43,233 nt of DNA from an uncultured Burkholderiales bacterium (lineage in GTDB: Bacteria > Pseudomonadota > Gammaproteobacteria > Burkholderiales > Burkholderiaceae_C), in assembly GCA_903871545.1 (NCBI GenBank), contig CAIQHG010000063.1:1-43233 (forward strand), written 5' to 3'. The number at the start of each line of letters is the position of its first letter. Position 1 is the stretch's first letter. The notes under the pieces were generated by a model, which saw nothing but the letters and a program-made list of their open reading frames with translations, had not been told where the DNA came from and did not search any database. Below, piece after piece: positions 10,198-20,318 of this stretch. The translations under genes were made by a program, and so were the position numbers.

Positions 10198-11469
10198 TCA
10201 ATTCTTTTCAAAGTGAATGGAGGAGACGCCACCTTTGACCCCTTGTCCCTGACAACTAGGTCGGCAATAAAAGTCAGCATTGCTTAAGTCTGCAACAGTT
10301 CCAATGTCTTTATCACCTCGTCCTGATAAATTCACCAAGATTGACTGAGTTGGCTTCATTGAGGGTGCAAGTCGCATGGCATAAGCAACTGCGTGACTCG
10401 ACTCGAGCGCAGGAATAATACCTTCAGTACGGCAAAGGTAGTGAAACGCGTCTAAAGCCTCTTTATCCGTAGCGCCTACATACTGAGCGCGCCCAATATC
10501 CTTTAAAAAAGCGTGTTCCGGACCCACGCCTGGATAGTCCAGTCCAGCGCTGATGCTGTGCGTCTCTGTGATCTGACCATGCGCGTCTTGAAGCACGTAG
10601 GTTCGGTTACCGTGAAGTACGCCTGGGCTACCCCTTTGAAGCGAGGCAGAGTGTTTGCCGCTGTCAATGCCCTCACCTGTTGCCTCAACTCCAATCAACT
10701 GAGTGTTTTCGTATTGGATATAGGGGTGAAAAATTCCCATCGCATTACTACCCCCCCCCACGCAGGCGATCACTGCGTCAGGTTGAGCTCCGAAGTGCAT
10801 TAGCGGCATCTGCTCGATACACTCTTTTCCAATCACGCTTTGGAAATCTCTTACCATCATGGGGTAGGGATGCGGACCTGCTACGGTTCCGATAATGTAG
10901 AAAGTGTTCTCTACGTTTGTTACCCAGTCCCGTAGGGCCTCGTTGAGCGCGTCCTTTAAGGTTTTACTGCCACTCGTAACAGGCACAACTGTAGCCCCCA
11001 ATAACTTCATCCTGTAAACATTGGGACTTTGTCGCTTCACATCTTCGCTGCCCATGTAGACCACGCACTCGAGTCCGTACCTGGCGCAAATAGTTGCCGT
11101 TGCAACACCGTGTTGGCCTGCTCCCGTTTCTGCAATAACTCTAGGCTTGCCCATTCTTTTGGCAAGCATCGCTTGGCCAATGGTGTTGTTGATTTTGTGG
11201 GCGCCAGTGTGATTTAAGTCCTCACGTTTTAAATAAATTTGAGCACCCCCTAATTCTTTGCTCATTCTCGCGGCGTGGTATATGGGCGAGGGACGACCTA
11301 CAAAGTGCTTTAACTCGTAGTGAAACTCTTTTAAGAACTCTGGCTCATTATGGTACTTCTCATACGCGGTAGTTAACTCGTCTATCGCGTGGGTCAGTGT
11401 TTCGCTGACAAAGCTCCCGCCGTATTTTCCAAAATGCCCTCTTAAATCTGGTTGTTGGTAGGTATACAT
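10198..11469 (-). CDS. trpB: Tryptophan synthase beta chain
   Basis: PLP enzyme that joins indole and L-serine to tryptophan. Lys92 in [13 protein letters not shown] is the Schiff-base lysine, and the glycine-rich phosphate loop [12 protein letters not shown] is present. The frame is open for another 58 codons upstream, into trpF. The ATG at 11469 is chosen because AAGGA sits eight bases before it and because the protein then begins [20 protein letters not shown], the normal TrpB N-terminus. This gives 423 residues. The 145 bases between trpF and trpB hold no recognisable gene. Confidence 0.96.
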   Translation of the reverse strand: MYTYQQPDLRGHFGKYGGSFVSETLTHAIDELTTAYEKYHNEPEFLKEFHYELKHFVGRPSPIYHAARMSKELGGAQIYLKREDLNHTGAHKINNTIGQAMLAKRMGKPRVIAETGAGQHGVATATICARYGLECVVYMGSEDVKRQSPNVYRMKLLGATVVPVTSGSKTLKDALNEALRDWVTNVENTFYIIGTVAGPHPYPMMVRDFQSVIGKECIEQMPLMHFGAQPDAVIACVGGGSNAMGIFHPYIQYENTQLIGVEATGEGIDSGKHSASLQRGSPGVLHGNRTYVLQDAHGQITETHSISAGLDYPGVGPEHAFLKDIGRAQYVGATDKEALDAFHYLCRTEGIIPALESSHAVAYAMRLAPSMKPTQSILVNLSGRGDKDIGTVADLSNADFYCRPSCQGQGVKGGVSSIHFEKN

Positions 11470-11614
11470 GTTTGATTCCTTTTGACACTGGGGCGTTGGA
11501 CTGAGCGTCTTTGATTCCAATGCCGTTTCTAGAGTTGCTTTGTTTGATGATTGCTTAAGATGTTTGAAAAAGCGTTTGAAAGCACTCTTTGCACTCCACA
11601 GTATGGCAATTGAG

Positions 11615-12280
11615 TTAACCTGCGCTTCGAACTGCTTTAACAAAGGCCTTTATTTTTTCAGGATCTTTGATTCCTTTTTCTTGCTCCACACCTGAGCTAA
11701 CGTCCACTCCGAGCGAAAGCCCTAAAGATTTAAAGTGAGCAATGCCGCTTGCCACGTTTGCAGGCGTGAGTCCACCAGACAAGACGAGGTGAGCGCTTAC
11801 ATTTTGAGTAATGTGTGACCAATTAAATGTTTGTCCCCCGCCACCGTATCCTTGCACATGTGCATCAAGCAGCAAAGCTTGGGCTGATTTATATTCCAAT
11901 GCATATTTTACAAGGTCAAAGGCTGAACTCTCAAAATCGGTGCCAATTCTTACAGCACGAATCCAGCGTGTTTTGAGTTGTTGGGCGGTTTGTGTACAAA
12001 ATTCAGCACTCTCGTCCCCGTGAAACTGAAGCCAGGCGCCTGGCACACGATCCAAGGATTGCTCAATCAAGGCTTTATCTGCGTTGACGAAAAGTAATAC
12101 GGGGGTGACAAAGGCGGGTAATCTGCGTGCCAATATGCCTGCTCTTTCAGAACTGACGTGGCGAGGACTCTTGGAGTAGAGCACAAAACCGATCGCGCTG
12201 GCTCCGTTTTCAACGGCTGTGTCAACGTCTTGTTCACGCGTAAGACCGCAAAATTTGATACAAGTACTAAGATTAATCAT
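11615..12280 (-). CDS. trpF: Phosphoribosylanthranilate isomerase
   Basis: Isomerises N-(5-phosphoribosyl)anthranilate to the carboxyphenylamino-deoxyribulose phosphate in tryptophan synthesis. The single-domain TIM barrel has the catalytic Cys in [11 protein letters not shown] (Cys11), the [18 protein letters not shown] strand with the general-acid Asp, and [11 protein letters not shown] length of 221 residues is typical of a stand-alone TrpF, i.e. not fused to TrpC. Its ATG overlaps the truA stop (ATGA). The truA-trpF-trpB-trpA-accD order is standard in Burkholderiales. Confidence 0.96.
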   Translation of the reverse strand: MINLSTCIKFCGLTREQDVDTAVENGASAIGFVLYSKSPRHVSSERAGILARRLPAFVTPVLLFVNADKALIEQSLDRVPGAWLQFHGDESAEFCTQTAQQLKTRWIRAVRIGTDFESSAFDLVKYALEYKSAQALLLDAHVQGYGGGGQTFNWSHITQNVSAHLVLSGGLTPANVASGIAHFKSLGLSLGVDVSSGVEQEKGIKDPEKIKAFVKAVRSAG

Positions 12281-13092
12281 ACTAACCAGTTCATCAAGGG
12301 TGTATCTGTTGGTAGGCCTAGTTTCGGATCATATTGAGGGCCCGCGAAATAAAGACCTTCGGGTGCAAATGTGGGCGCAGCGGCGTCCCTGTTTTTTGCG
12401 TCCAACACCTCTTTCATCCAAGAGACTGGTTTTTTACCCTGACCCACAAAGACCAGACAGCCCATGATGTTGCGAATCATGTGGTGTAAAAATGCATTCC
12501 CAATAAACTCAAAGCGCCAATAAGAGGATTCCCCCCTTAACTCGTGCAAGGCTTGTTGGCGTTTGCGCTCAACTTTAATAGAGTGCAAGGTTTTAATTGG
12601 GGTAAGTGACTGGCAGGCGGCGGCCCTGAAAGAGGTGAAATCATGTGTGCCAATTAAACACTGAGTAGCGCTTTGCATTTGCTCTTGTTCAAGCGGTTTA
12701 AAACACCAGCCCACTCGGCCGTGGTCTAGACTTGGTTTTATGGGGGACTCTAACAAAATGTAAATGTATTTGCGAGAAAGGGCGCAGCGTCTGGCATCAA
12801 AAGATACATCAACCTGAGTTGCCCAGTGAACGCTGATGTCGTGCGGCAAAAAACTATTCAAACCCCGCACCCATGAGGATTTATCACGCTGTACGGGGCT
12901 ATCAAAATGTACAACTTGCATAAGGGCGTGAACCCCTGAGTCCGTTCTCCCTGCGCAGTGTGTTCGAATGGGATGCTGGGTAAACTCGAGCAATGATTTC
13001 TCTAGCTTATCTTGAATTGTTTGACCGTTAGGTTGACTTTGCCAACCCTCGTAATCAAGACCCAAGTAACTCAGGCCTAAAGCGATACGCAT
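12277..13092 (-). CDS. truA: tRNA pseudouridine(38-40) synthase
   Basis: Makes pseudouridine at positions 38-40 in the anticodon arm of tRNAs. The catalytic aspartate is Asp51 in CAGRTDSGVHALMQ. Other landmarks are SYLGLDYEGWQSQPNGQTIQ at the N-terminus and FLHHMIRNIMGCLVFVGQGK near the C-terminus. At 271 residues it is of normal length. It follows the fimV-like gene by five bases and overlaps trpF, so the three are probably co-transcribed. Confidence 0.97.
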   Translation of the reverse strand: MRIALGLSYLGLDYEGWQSQPNGQTIQDKLEKSLLEFTQHPIRTHCAGRTDSGVHALMQVVHFDSPVQRDKSSWVRGLNSFLPHDISVHWATQVDVSFDARRCALSRKYIYILLESPIKPSLDHGRVGWCFKPLEQEQMQSATQCLIGTHDFTSFRAAACQSLTPIKTLHSIKVERKRQQALHELRGESSYWRFEFIGNAFLHHMIRNIMGCLVFVGQGKKPVSWMKEVLDAKNRDAAAPTFAPEGLYFAGPQYDPKLGLPTDTPLMNWLV

Positions 13093-13097
13093 GTTTA

Positions 13098-14963
13098 TTA
13101 AGCGTGCTCTGCGAGCCAGCGCTTAGCTCGGTCTTGCATATCAAGACTGGCTTGCTCGGCTACCTCTTGAGCCAATGCTCTTCCAGTATGCTTTTGCCCA
13201 AGCTTCCATAGCTCTTCAGCCAAGTCCATTCGTACTTTAAAAGGGTCTTCAACTTCCACTTTTTCTTCGCCTAGACCTTCAGCCGTGGGTTGCGATGAGG
13301 GGGGTATATTTTTAGTATCCAAATGAGAGGTTTCACCCAAACCAGTCGAGGGGGTATTTTGAACTGGGGCTTTAGGGGGTAGAGCTGGCGCATTTTGGGG
13401 CGACGTTTGGAGCACCGGCGAAGTTGGGGATTTTAGAAACGTTTCACCTGAGTTCTCAGTAGGCAAATCTAAGTCAAAATTGAATTGCATTTTGGGAGTT
13501 GTTTCACCCAGGCCGGTTTTAGTCTGATCGCCTTCGAGCTGAGACTGCTCCGTGTGTTGGGGGACGATCTCCTCCAAAGATATGGGGTTGAACGCGCCAC
13601 CTTGCTTGTGTTCACCGCTTGATTGAGCGGGCTTAGAGCCAGCATTTAAGTCATTTGGATATATCGGAGCTGCAGATGAATCCCCAGATTTATTTTCACC
13701 CGTATCGCCAGGGTTGGTGGGGTCTATGGGGTCTGTGGGGCCAGTGGATGTAATTGGACTTGTATATGCAGTGCCGTGACTCATGCGCCGCCATAACCAA
13801 AACAAAATAGCGATTATGAACACCAATGAAAAGATAAAGATAAGCAATATATTTGAATTGTTATCGGCATTCGATTCAGTAGAGCTATCGTTTCGTTGAG
13901 GGCTTGGCACTTCAGGAGTTTGCCCTTCATTTTTGGTATCAGAACCCAAACTTTTTGATAGCTTTGCGAGTTCTTCAATATTTTTTGCTAAATCATTGGC
14001 TCGATCTTTGTTTTCTTCGTTTTGTTTTTCTAAAGCAATCTTTTCCTCTTTGGGAGATTCTTTGGAAGAACCTTTTACTTCAGGAGAACTTAGTTTGAGT
14101 TGATCTTTAGGCTTTTCTGTGCCGTCTTTCACGGTGCCAGTTATTCTGCCCTCAACAGTTTTAGAGTTTACTTCGTTGGGCGTTAAAGGTAATTGGTTGG
14201 CGAGTTTTGCCTTGTAATTGGCAAACTCCTTAGCCTGCAATGAAACCGTTTGCTTAGCTTCATTTTTATCAAATCTTAATGCATCTTGAGTGCTTGGAAT
14301 TTCTAGTGTTGCACCAGCTTTGACCAAGTTGACATTGTTGCCAATGAAAGCGATGGGGTTACTTTTAAGCAAAGCAAGCAACATCTGGTCAAGAGAGAGT
14401 TGGGAGGAGTCCATCCGCTGCAAAACAATTTTGCTGGCACTGTCCCCCTCTTTAACAATTACTTGACCGCTAGAGAATGAAGTGGACTGAGCAGTGAGGC
14501 CAGATTGGGAATCGTTAGTCGAAGTGCTAAGGAATATCCCCAAATCTCTCAAAATACTTCCGCTAGCCCATTTCAAAGATACTAAGATTTCAAGAAATGG
14601 ATCAACAACGGGTTGTGAGCCCTCAATTTGAATGTATCTAGAGCCATTAGCACGGGTGAGTATGCGCGCCTGCGCCAACTCTAATGCTGCATTTGGAACA
14701 ATATTGGAAATTTTATAGCTAGAGGGCTCTGCCAAGCTTGCCTGGAGATCGACCGACTCTTCTGGTGAAATATTTACAATATCTATCTCAAGCCGTAAGG
14801 GCTGACCGAGCTGGGAGCGAATCACTGGACGGCTGAGGTTTAGGGCATTAGCAGGAGTCAAACTGGCAAAGAGGAGCGCACAAGCAAAGAAACCCATCAG
14901 CGTGTGAACTGCAAACGGGCGCTTGGTCGACTCTAGACAGTTGATTGACAGATTAGGATCCAT
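13098..14963 (-). CDS. fimV: FimV/HubP-like polar membrane protein
   Basis: FimV proteins are inner-membrane, peptidoglycan-binding scaffolds at the cell pole, linked to type IV pili and polarity in other bacteria. The N-terminus has a signal segment (LMGFFACALLFASLTPANA) and the FimV N-domain starting LNLSRPVIRSQLGQPLRLEI. A LysM-like domain follows (VIVKEGDSASKIVLQRM to ATLEIPS). Next come a Lys/Glu-rich stretch, one transmembrane helix (ILLIFIFSLVFIIAILFWLW) and an acidic, Pro-rich cytoplasmic region. The conserved C-terminal helical motif (DPFKVRMDLAEELWKLGQ) closes the protein. The GLGE motif occurs three times in the cytoplasmic part. At about 620 residues it is shorter than P. aeruginosa FimV. 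The start may be the ATG at 14963 or a GTG at 14972. The asd-fimV-truA context is the usual one. Confidence 0.87.
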   Translation of the reverse strand: MDPNLSINCLESTKRPFAVHTLMGFFACALLFASLTPANALNLSRPVIRSQLGQPLRLEIDIVNISPEESVDLQASLAEPSSYKISNIVPNAALELAQARILTRANGSRYIQIEGSQPVVDPFLEILVSLKWASGSILRDLGIFLSTSTNDSQSGLTAQSTSFSSGQVIVKEGDSASKIVLQRMDSSQLSLDQMLLALLKSNPIAFIGNNVNLVKAGATLEIPSTQDALRFDKNEAKQTVSLQAKEFANYKAKLANQLPLTPNEVNSKTVEGRITGTVKDGTEKPKDQLKLSSPEVKGSSKESPKEEKIALEKQNEENKDRANDLAKNIEELAKLSKSLGSDTKNEGQTPEVPSPQRNDSSTESNADNNSNILLIFIFSLVFIIAILFWLWRRMSHGTAYTSPITSTGPTDPIDPTNPGDTGENKSGDSSAAPIYPNDLNAGSKPAQSSGEHKQGGAFNPISLEEIVPQHTEQSQLEGDQTKTGLGETTPKMQFNFDLDLPTENSGETFLKSPTSPVLQTSPQNAPALPPKAPVQNTPSTGLGETSHLDTKNIPPSSQPTAEGLGEEKVEVEDPFKVRMDLAEELWKLGQKHTGRALAQEVAEQASLDMQDRAKRWLAEHA

Positions 14964-15085
14964 AAACGACACAGTGAAACAAAATAGTCAGGTTGAGATC
15001 ATAAACCACCTGCCCCCTAATTTAGCCTAAATCATTGATTTAAAGACTAAATTTTGAATAAACTTTAGGAATTATGTCTTGAGTT

Positions 15086-16228
15086 TCAACCTCGCTCAAG
15101 CAAAATCCTGAGCATTCTTCTGAGCGGCTCGGCAGCCCCCCAAAGAAGCTGGTCTCCGACAGTAAATGCCCCTAAAAAGTCCTCTCCCATGGCTAACTTG
15201 TGAAGGCGTCCCACTGGGATCGTCAACGTACCGGTCACTGCAGCAGGGGTAAGTTCTTTTTCTGTGATCTCTCGTTGGTTGGGGATGACTTTAACCCATT
15301 CATTTTCAGCAGCTATGGTCTCCTCAATGTCTTTAAGCGCAATGTTCTTTTTCAGCTTAATTGTTAATCCCTGCGAGTGGCAGCGCATCGCCCCTACGCG
15401 AACACACAATCCATCAACGGGGACGCTACCTGGCGAGCGAAATGCAGGGAGACCAAGGATTTTGTTGCACTCTGCGCCGCCCTTCCATTCTTCTTTGCTT
15501 TGGCCGTGATCAAGGGGCACATCAATCCACGGAATTAGGCTGCCAGCGAGTGCAGTATTTCTAAAATTCTCTTTTGGAAAAGATGAGCCTCTAAGTGTCT
15601 GAGTCACCTTTCGGTCGATTTCTAAAATAGCAGAAGATGGGTTTTGTAGCTCAGACTTCACACTGTCGTGAAGTGCGCCCATTTGTTGTAGAAGCTCCCT
15701 CATGTTTTGTGCGCCCGCCCCGGAGGCGGCCTGATAGGTCATGGCGCTGACCCACTCCACCCATCCCTTATTCATCAAGGAGCCTACCGCCATTAACATC
15801 AGACTTACTGTGCAGTTACCACCAATCCAGTTTTTACCCCCTGCGTTTAGGGATTTATCAATTACGGCTTTGTTGACTGGATCAAGAATAATGACGGTAT
15901 CGTCTTTCATCCTTAGACTTGAGGCGGCATCTATCCAGTGACCATCCCAGTGAGCACTGCGTAGCCTTGGGAAAATCTCATTGGTGTAGTCACCACCTTG
16001 AGCAGTAATGATGATGTCGCATTTGCTAAGAGCAGCAATGTCTTTTGCATCTAATAGTTTGGTCTCGTTTTTAGCAAATTCGGGCGCTTGACCGCCGACG
16101 TTTGAAGTGGTGAAAAAGATGGGTTCAATCAACGCAAAATCACCCTGTGAGTGCATCCGCTCTAGCAATACGGAGCCAACCATGCCCCTCCATCCAACTA
16201 AGCCCACTACTTTAATGGCCCTTGACAT
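15086..16228 (-). CDS. asd: Aspartate-semialdehyde dehydrogenase
   Basis: NADPH-dependent reduction of aspartyl phosphate to aspartate semialdehyde, the branch point to lysine, diaminopimelate, threonine and methionine. The nucleotide loop is [17 protein letters not shown], and the active-site cysteine is Cys139 in [21 protein letters not shown] and [12 protein letters not shown] (catalytic His) mark substrate and acid/base positions. At 380 residues it belongs to the long, Gram-negative Asd type. It lies between leuB (147 bases upstream) and the fimV-like gene (122 bases downstream), as in other Burkholderiales. Confidence 0.97.
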   Translation of the reverse strand: MSRAIKVVGLVGWRGMVGSVLLERMHSQGDFALIEPIFFTTSNVGGQAPEFAKNETKLLDAKDIAALSKCDIIITAQGGDYTNEIFPRLRSAHWDGHWIDAASSLRMKDDTVIILDPVNKAVIDKSLNAGGKNWIGGNCTVSLMLMAVGSLMNKGWVEWVSAMTYQAASGAGAQNMRELLQQMGALHDSVKSELQNPSSAILEIDRKVTQTLRGSSFPKENFRNTALAGSLIPWIDVPLDHGQSKEEWKGGAECNKILGLPAFRSPGSVPVDGLCVRVGAMRCHSQGLTIKLKKNIALKDIEETIAAENEWVKVIPNQREITEKELTPAAVTGTLTIPVGRLHKLAMGEDFLGAFTVGDQLLWGAAEPLRRMLRILLERG

Positions 16229-16264
16229 GACTGATTTCCTTTATAAATTAATAACCTAAAGTGA

Positions 16265-16284
16265 CTTTGCGCAAAAACGCAAAG
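16265..16284. repeat. Perfect 7-bp hairpin in the asd leader
   Basis: CTTTGCG, a CAAAAA loop, then CGCAAAG, about 36 bases before the asd start. There is no U-run after it on the minus strand, so it is not a typical intrinsic terminator. It might be a protein-binding site or a leader structure affecting asd expression; this is inference. Confidence 0.35.
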
Positions 16285-16375
16285 AACAACTTAGAAATGA
16301 AGAGAAACTGTAAGTAACTCGTAAAAGCTAGAGGGAGATAGTTTTTTAAAAATCCAACTCACCTTCCAAGAACCC

Positions 16376-17446
16376 TTATCTAATCTCGGCCACAACCGCG
16401 TTGCCCATCTCCACCGTTCCTACGAGTTGAGTTCCTGATGAGTGAATATCTGGCGTACGAAGACCTGACGCCAAAACCCTTTGAACGGCTTGTTCTATGG
16501 CAAGCGCTGCACTCTCCATGTTTAGGGAGAATCTAAGCATCATTGCAGCCGACAAAATTGTAGCCAATGGGTTTGCAAGACCTTTTCCTGCAATGTCAGG
16601 GGCGCTTCCGTGACTAGGTTCATAAAGACCTTGATTTTTCGAGTTCAACGAAGCAGATGGAAGCATGCCAATTGAGCCCGTGAGCATTGCTGCTTCATCG
16701 GACAAAATGTCTCCAAACATATTGCCGGTGACGAGGACATCAAATTTTTTAGGCTCCTTAACCAATTGCATCGCCGCATTATCAACATACATGTGGTCCA
16801 AAGCAATGTCAGGATATTCTTTGCCCACCTGAGTTGCAACGTCACGCCAAAGCTGTGAGGTCTCAAGCACATTGGACTTGTCCACGCTCGTCACTCGTTT
16901 TGATCTTTTCTGTGCAGCCTTAAAAGCGGTGTGCATGATGCGTTCAATTTCGCTGCGTGTGTAACGCATCGTATCAAAACCTTCGTCGTCACCGATGAAA
17001 GGCCCATCCACAGCTTTGCGTCTGCCTTTGGGTTGGCCAAAGTAAATATCTCCTGTTAACTCTCTGATAATTAAAATATCAAGTCCGTTGATCAGCTCAG
17101 GCTTTAAGCTTGAAGCGTGAGTCAGCTCAGGATAACAAATTGCGGGTCTAAAGTTGGCAAAAAGGCCCATATGCTTGCGCAGTCCAAGAATCGCTTGCTC
17201 TGGTCTTAAAGCGCGCGCAAGGTGATCGTATTTCCAGTCACCCACCGCTCCAAATAAAACCGCATCCGCCCCCCCAGCAAGTCGAGTGGTTGCCTCTGGT
17301 AGCGGGTGACCACTTAGTTCGTAAGCAGCCCCTCCAACCTCAGCTTGTTCGAATTCAATTTTTAAGTCTAAGGCGACTAAGACTTTTAGTGCTTCTTTTA
17401 TGATTTCAGGTCCGATTCCATCACCAGGTAAAACAGCAACTTTCAT
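16376..17446 (-). CDS. leuB: 3-isopropylmalate dehydrogenase
   Basis: Oxidative decarboxylation of 3-isopropylmalate to 2-ketoisocaproate with NAD+, the third step of leucine synthesis. Typical features are the start [13 protein letters not shown], the substrate-Arg region [25 protein letters not shown], and the metal/NAD loop [36 protein letters not shown] lies further on. A length of 356 residues is normal. Its ATG overlaps the leuD stop by four bases, so the leuC-leuD-leuB set is coupled. Confidence 0.97.
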   Translation of the reverse strand: MKVAVLPGDGIGPEIIKEALKVLVALDLKIEFEQAEVGGAAYELSGHPLPEATTRLAGGADAVLFGAVGDWKYDHLARALRPEQAILGLRKHMGLFANFRPAICYPELTHASSLKPELINGLDILIIRELTGDIYFGQPKGRRKAVDGPFIGDDEGFDTMRYTRSEIERIMHTAFKAAQKRSKRVTSVDKSNVLETSQLWRDVATQVGKEYPDIALDHMYVDNAAMQLVKEPKKFDVLVTGNMFGDILSDEAAMLTGSIGMLPSASLNSKNQGLYEPSHGSAPDIAGKGLANPLATILSAAMMLRFSLNMESAALAIEQAVQRVLASGLRTPDIHSSGTQLVGTVEMGNAVVAEIR

Positions 17447-18105
17447 TTTGCGACTCCTTCAATCATCGTTTGTGCCAACCAAGGTTTAGTGGATAAGCGC
17501 TCTGCCTCGAAGGCCCTAATTTTGTCTGCATGCCTAAGCGTCAGCCCAATATCATCAAATCCATTCAGCAAACAATAGCGCCTAAATGGCTCTACGCTAA
17601 ATTTAATTGCTTCACCTTGGTCTTTAATAATTACTTGTTCTTGCAAATCGATGGTGAGCTGAAAGCCTGGGAAAGCAGCACTCTCATGAAAGAGTTGGTC
17701 AATAACTTGTTCGGACAAAATGATAGGCAATAAACCATTTTTGAAACTATTGTTAAAGAAAATATCTGCATAACTAGGTGCCAAAATGCATCTAAAACCA
17801 TATTGGTCTAGCGCCCAGGGTGCATGCTCTCTTGAGGAGCCACAGCCAAAGTTTTTACGAGCTAAAAGTATTGACGCCCCTTTATAGCGCGGGAAATTCA
17901 AAACGAAGTCAGGATTGGGTTTGCGGCTTAATGGATCTTGACCTGGAAACCCGGGATCCAAATAGCGCCATGCATCAAACAAATTGACGCCGAAACCCGT
18001 TTTTCGAATAGATTTTAAAAATTGCTTTGGGATGATTGCATCTGTGTCCACGTTCTCTCTGTCCATCGGCGCAACCAAGCCTTTGTGTACGGTAAATTTT
18101 TGCAT
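17443..18105 (-). CDS. leuD: 3-isopropylmalate dehydratase small subunit
   Basis: Swivel-domain subunit of isopropylmalate isomerase; forms the active enzyme with LeuC. Landmarks are [20 protein letters not shown] at the N-terminus and the [18 protein letters not shown] loop that reaches the substrate. The frame is open for 72 more codons into leuC, but those residues are unlike the family. The ATG at 18105 gives the normal MQKFTVHKG start and 220 residues, although it has no strong Shine-Dalgarno. Separation from leuC is 55 bases. Confidence 0.95.
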   Translation of the reverse strand: MQKFTVHKGLVAPMDRENVDTDAIIPKQFLKSIRKTGFGVNLFDAWRYLDPGFPGQDPLSRKPNPDFVLNFPRYKGASILLARKNFGCGSSREHAPWALDQYGFRCILAPSYADIFFNNSFKNGLLPIILSEQVIDQLFHESAAFPGFQLTIDLQEQVIIKDQGEAIKFSVEPFRRYCLLNGFDDIGLTLRHADKIRAFEAERLSTKPWLAQTMIEGVAK

Positions 18106-18160
18106 GATGAGTGTATTTAATACGGTTATATATTTTTGTTGTGATTGATTAAGTGAGGCG

Positions 18161-19582
18161 TCAGGAGAATTGTCGGATATCGACAAAGTGGCCGTGTATA
18201 GCTGCAGCTGCAGCCATGGCAGGGCTGACCAAATGCGTTCTACCACCGGCGCCTTGTCTGCCCTCAAAATTGCGGTTACTAGTGGAGGCGCATCGTTCAC
18301 CTGGCTCGAGTCTGTCCGCATTCATGGCAAGACACATTGAGCAACCCGGTTGTCTCCACTCAAACCCTGCAGCTTTAAAGATTTTGTCCAGGCCCTCTTT
18401 CTCAGCCTGCTCTTTAACTAAACCGGAGCCCGGCACTATCATCGCAACTTTGACGTCTTTGTGTACCTTTTGACCTATTTTCTTTATGACTTGCGCTGCC
18501 TCTCGCATATCCTCTATTCTGCTGTTGGTGCAAGAGCCGATAAATACTTTATCAATTGTGATGTCCGATATTTTCTTACCCGGTGTTAGACCCATGTAGG
18601 CCAAAGCACGCTCAATTGCACCGCGCTTATTCTCATCCTTCTCCTTATCTGGATCTGGAACCCTATCTAGTACTGACAACACCATCTCAGGTGAGGTGCC
18701 CCAAGTCACTTGAGGCAAAATTTCAGACGCGTCAAGTGTGACTGTTTTGTCAAAATGTGCCCCTTCATCGGAGTGCAATGTTCTCCAATAAGCGAGTGCC
18801 TGGTCCCAAGCAACCCCCACGGGAGACAAAGGCTTACCTTTAACGTACTCTATGGTGCGCTCATCGACTGCGACAAGTCCAGCCCTAGCGCCTGCTTCAA
18901 TAGCCATATTGCAAAGCGTCATACGCCCCTCCATGCTGAGGGCGCGTATGGCGGAGCCTGCAAACTCAATGGTGAACCCTGTACCCCCAGCGGTGCCGAT
19001 CTTACCAATAACGGCTAAAACGATATCTTTAGCCGTGCAGCCCCTGGGTAGTTGGCCGTTGACTTGGATGAGTAAGTTTTTAGCTTTTTTAGTCAATAAA
19101 GTCTGTGTCGCCATCACGTGCTCGACCTCACTTGTGCCGATTCCGTGGGCGAGTGCAGCAAATGCGCCGTGGGTAGAGGTGTGTGAGTCCCCGCACACCA
19201 CGGTCATTCCTGGAAGTGTGGCCCCGTTTTCCGGGCCTATTACGTGAATAATGCCCTGGCGCTTGCTGAGAAAGGGGAAGTAGGCGGCTGCGCCGTACTC
19301 GGTGATGTTTTTATCAAGCGTAGTGACCTGCTCTTTGCTGATAGGGTCGGTAATGCCGTCGTAACCGTTCTCCCAGCCCGTGGTTGGGGTATTGTGATCG
19401 GCCGTTGCCACAATGGAGGAAAGCCGCCAAAGTTTACGGTTTGCAACACGAAGTCCCTCAAAAGCTTGTGGGCTGGTGACTTCGTGGACGAGGTGACGAT
19501 CGATATAGAGCACTGCGGTACCGTCCTCTTCAGAGTGGATGATGTGTTCGTCCCAAATTTTGTCGTAAAGAGTGCGTCCCAT
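18161..19582 (-). CDS. leuC: 3-isopropylmalate dehydratase large subunit
   Basis: Aconitase-family large subunit that isomerises 2- to 3-isopropylmalate using a 4Fe-4S cluster. Cluster cysteines are visible in [13 protein letters not shown] and in [10 protein letters not shown] (two Cys). The N-terminal [29 protein letters not shown] block is characteristic. The frame runs on to a TTG at 19612; the ATG at 19582 ([15 protein letters not shown]) matches family N-termini and gives 473 residues. The 203 bases upstream should hold the leu promoter, but I see no convincing -35/-10 pair or Leu-codon leader there. Confidence 0.97.
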   Translation of the reverse strand: MGRTLYDKIWDEHIIHSEEDGTAVLYIDRHLVHEVTSPQAFEGLRVANRKLWRLSSIVATADHNTPTTGWENGYDGITDPISKEQVTTLDKNITEYGAAAYFPFLSKRQGIIHVIGPENGATLPGMTVVCGDSHTSTHGAFAALAHGIGTSEVEHVMATQTLLTKKAKNLLIQVNGQLPRGCTAKDIVLAVIGKIGTAGGTGFTIEFAGSAIRALSMEGRMTLCNMAIEAGARAGLVAVDERTIEYVKGKPLSPVGVAWDQALAYWRTLHSDEGAHFDKTVTLDASEILPQVTWGTSPEMVLSVLDRVPDPDKEKDENKRGAIERALAYMGLTPGKKISDITIDKVFIGSCTNSRIEDMREAAQVIKKIGQKVHKDVKVAMIVPGSGLVKEQAEKEGLDKIFKAAGFEWRQPGCSMCLAMNADRLEPGERCASTSNRNFEGRQGAGGRTHLVSPAMAAAAAIHGHFVDIRQFS

Positions 19583-19785
19583 ATAAGTAAGATTCCTAAT
19601 CAAGCCAGTCAAACGTTAAATAAAATAAAGCAGGGCAGGGGAGTTAACCACTGGTCACAATTTATTTACCCTATTGCGCATTTTAGCAACGACTTGAGGT
19701 GCGGCTTTGGTGCAAAGCAAAGGGAGCAAATTTTGGTTGCGTTTGACCACCACTGAGCGATGTGCAGGCTCAGCAACAGGCACTT

Positions 19786-20211
19786 TTAGTGTCCCATTTG
19801 CGGGTCTGAAATAACTTGTTCAGAGCGCACTCGCCGTGCCCGTTGGTCAATATAGTAACCACCGTACTCTGTGTACCTTAAAACTCCTTGGTTACAACGA
19901 TTGCATTGAAAAACATCGCATCTGTTATAGGGAAAATGGGCAATTGAAATTAAAGCATTTGACGCCTCAAAACGGGCGCCGCTGGGTTGAAACTCCTCAA
20001 AGGTGGGCTCATCGATGCTGATGTCCCTAAGAGTTGCAAGGGGCCCTTTGATCTCTAAGGGCCATGCGCTTTCGCTTACTGAGTCCCATCCGCTGCAACG
20101 CTTTAAACTACAGTTGCATCTTGATGCATCGTAGGGTACGCCTTTCTCTGCTTGCTTTAGCAGCTTGATCAGCTCCGTGGGATCTTTGATGAGACCAATT
20201 TCTTTGGGCAT
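19786..20211 (-). CDS. Conserved-looking Cys-rich protein of unknown function
   Basis: A 141-residue protein that I do not recognise. It has six cysteines in two groups: Cys32, Cys34 and Cys39 in SRCNCSLKRCSGW, and Cys98, Cys103 and Cys106 in RCDVFQCNRCNQG. The second group is followed by an aromatic and Arg-rich segment (RYTEYGGYYIDQRARRV). The pattern suggests a metal site, probably zinc, but the fold is not clear. There is no signal peptide or membrane helix. It lies on the gltA strand, 107 bases downstream of gltA, with a strong intrinsic terminator in between, so it is probably transcribed separately. The ATG at 20211 has only a weak ribosome-binding site. Confidence 0.7.
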   Translation of the reverse strand: MPKEIGLIKDPTELIKLLKQAEKGVPYDASRCNCSLKRCSGWDSVSESAWPLEIKGPLATLRDISIDEPTFEEFQPSGARFEASNALISIAHFPYNRCDVFQCNRCNQGVLRYTEYGGYYIDQRARRVRSEQVISDPQMGH

Positions 20212-20237
20212 ATCTACTTTTTTTGTATTGCAGGACT

Positions 20238-20270
20238 AAAAAAAGAGCTCATCAGATCAACTGTGAGCTC
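20238..20270 (-). terminator. Rho-independent terminator of gltA
   Basis: On the minus strand, GAGCTCA and TGAGCTC form a perfect seven-base stem (20264-20270 with 20245-20251) around a 12-base loop. It is followed directly by seven Ts (20238-20244). It lies 49 bases beyond the gltA stop and in front of the next gene. Confidence 0.85.
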
Positions 20271-20318
20271 TAATTGTTTAGCTGGCATTAGATGCTCTCC
20301 AATACCTTGCGAAAAGGA

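Noticed and set aside
11470..11643. 58-codon N-terminal extension of trpB
   Set aside because: The residues do not resemble TrpB, overlap trpF, and a good ribosome-binding site precedes the internal ATG at 11469.
18106..18321. 72-codon N-terminal extension of leuD
   Set aside because: It overlaps the leuC 3' end in another frame and precedes the normal LeuD N-terminus.
18852..19247. Open frame of 131 codons on the plus strand
   Set aside because: Antisense shadow of leuC with no independent support.
19244..19756. Open frame of 170 codons on the plus strand
   Set aside because: Mostly antisense to leuC, which has all its motifs in the opposite frame; the remaining part covers the leuC promoter gap.
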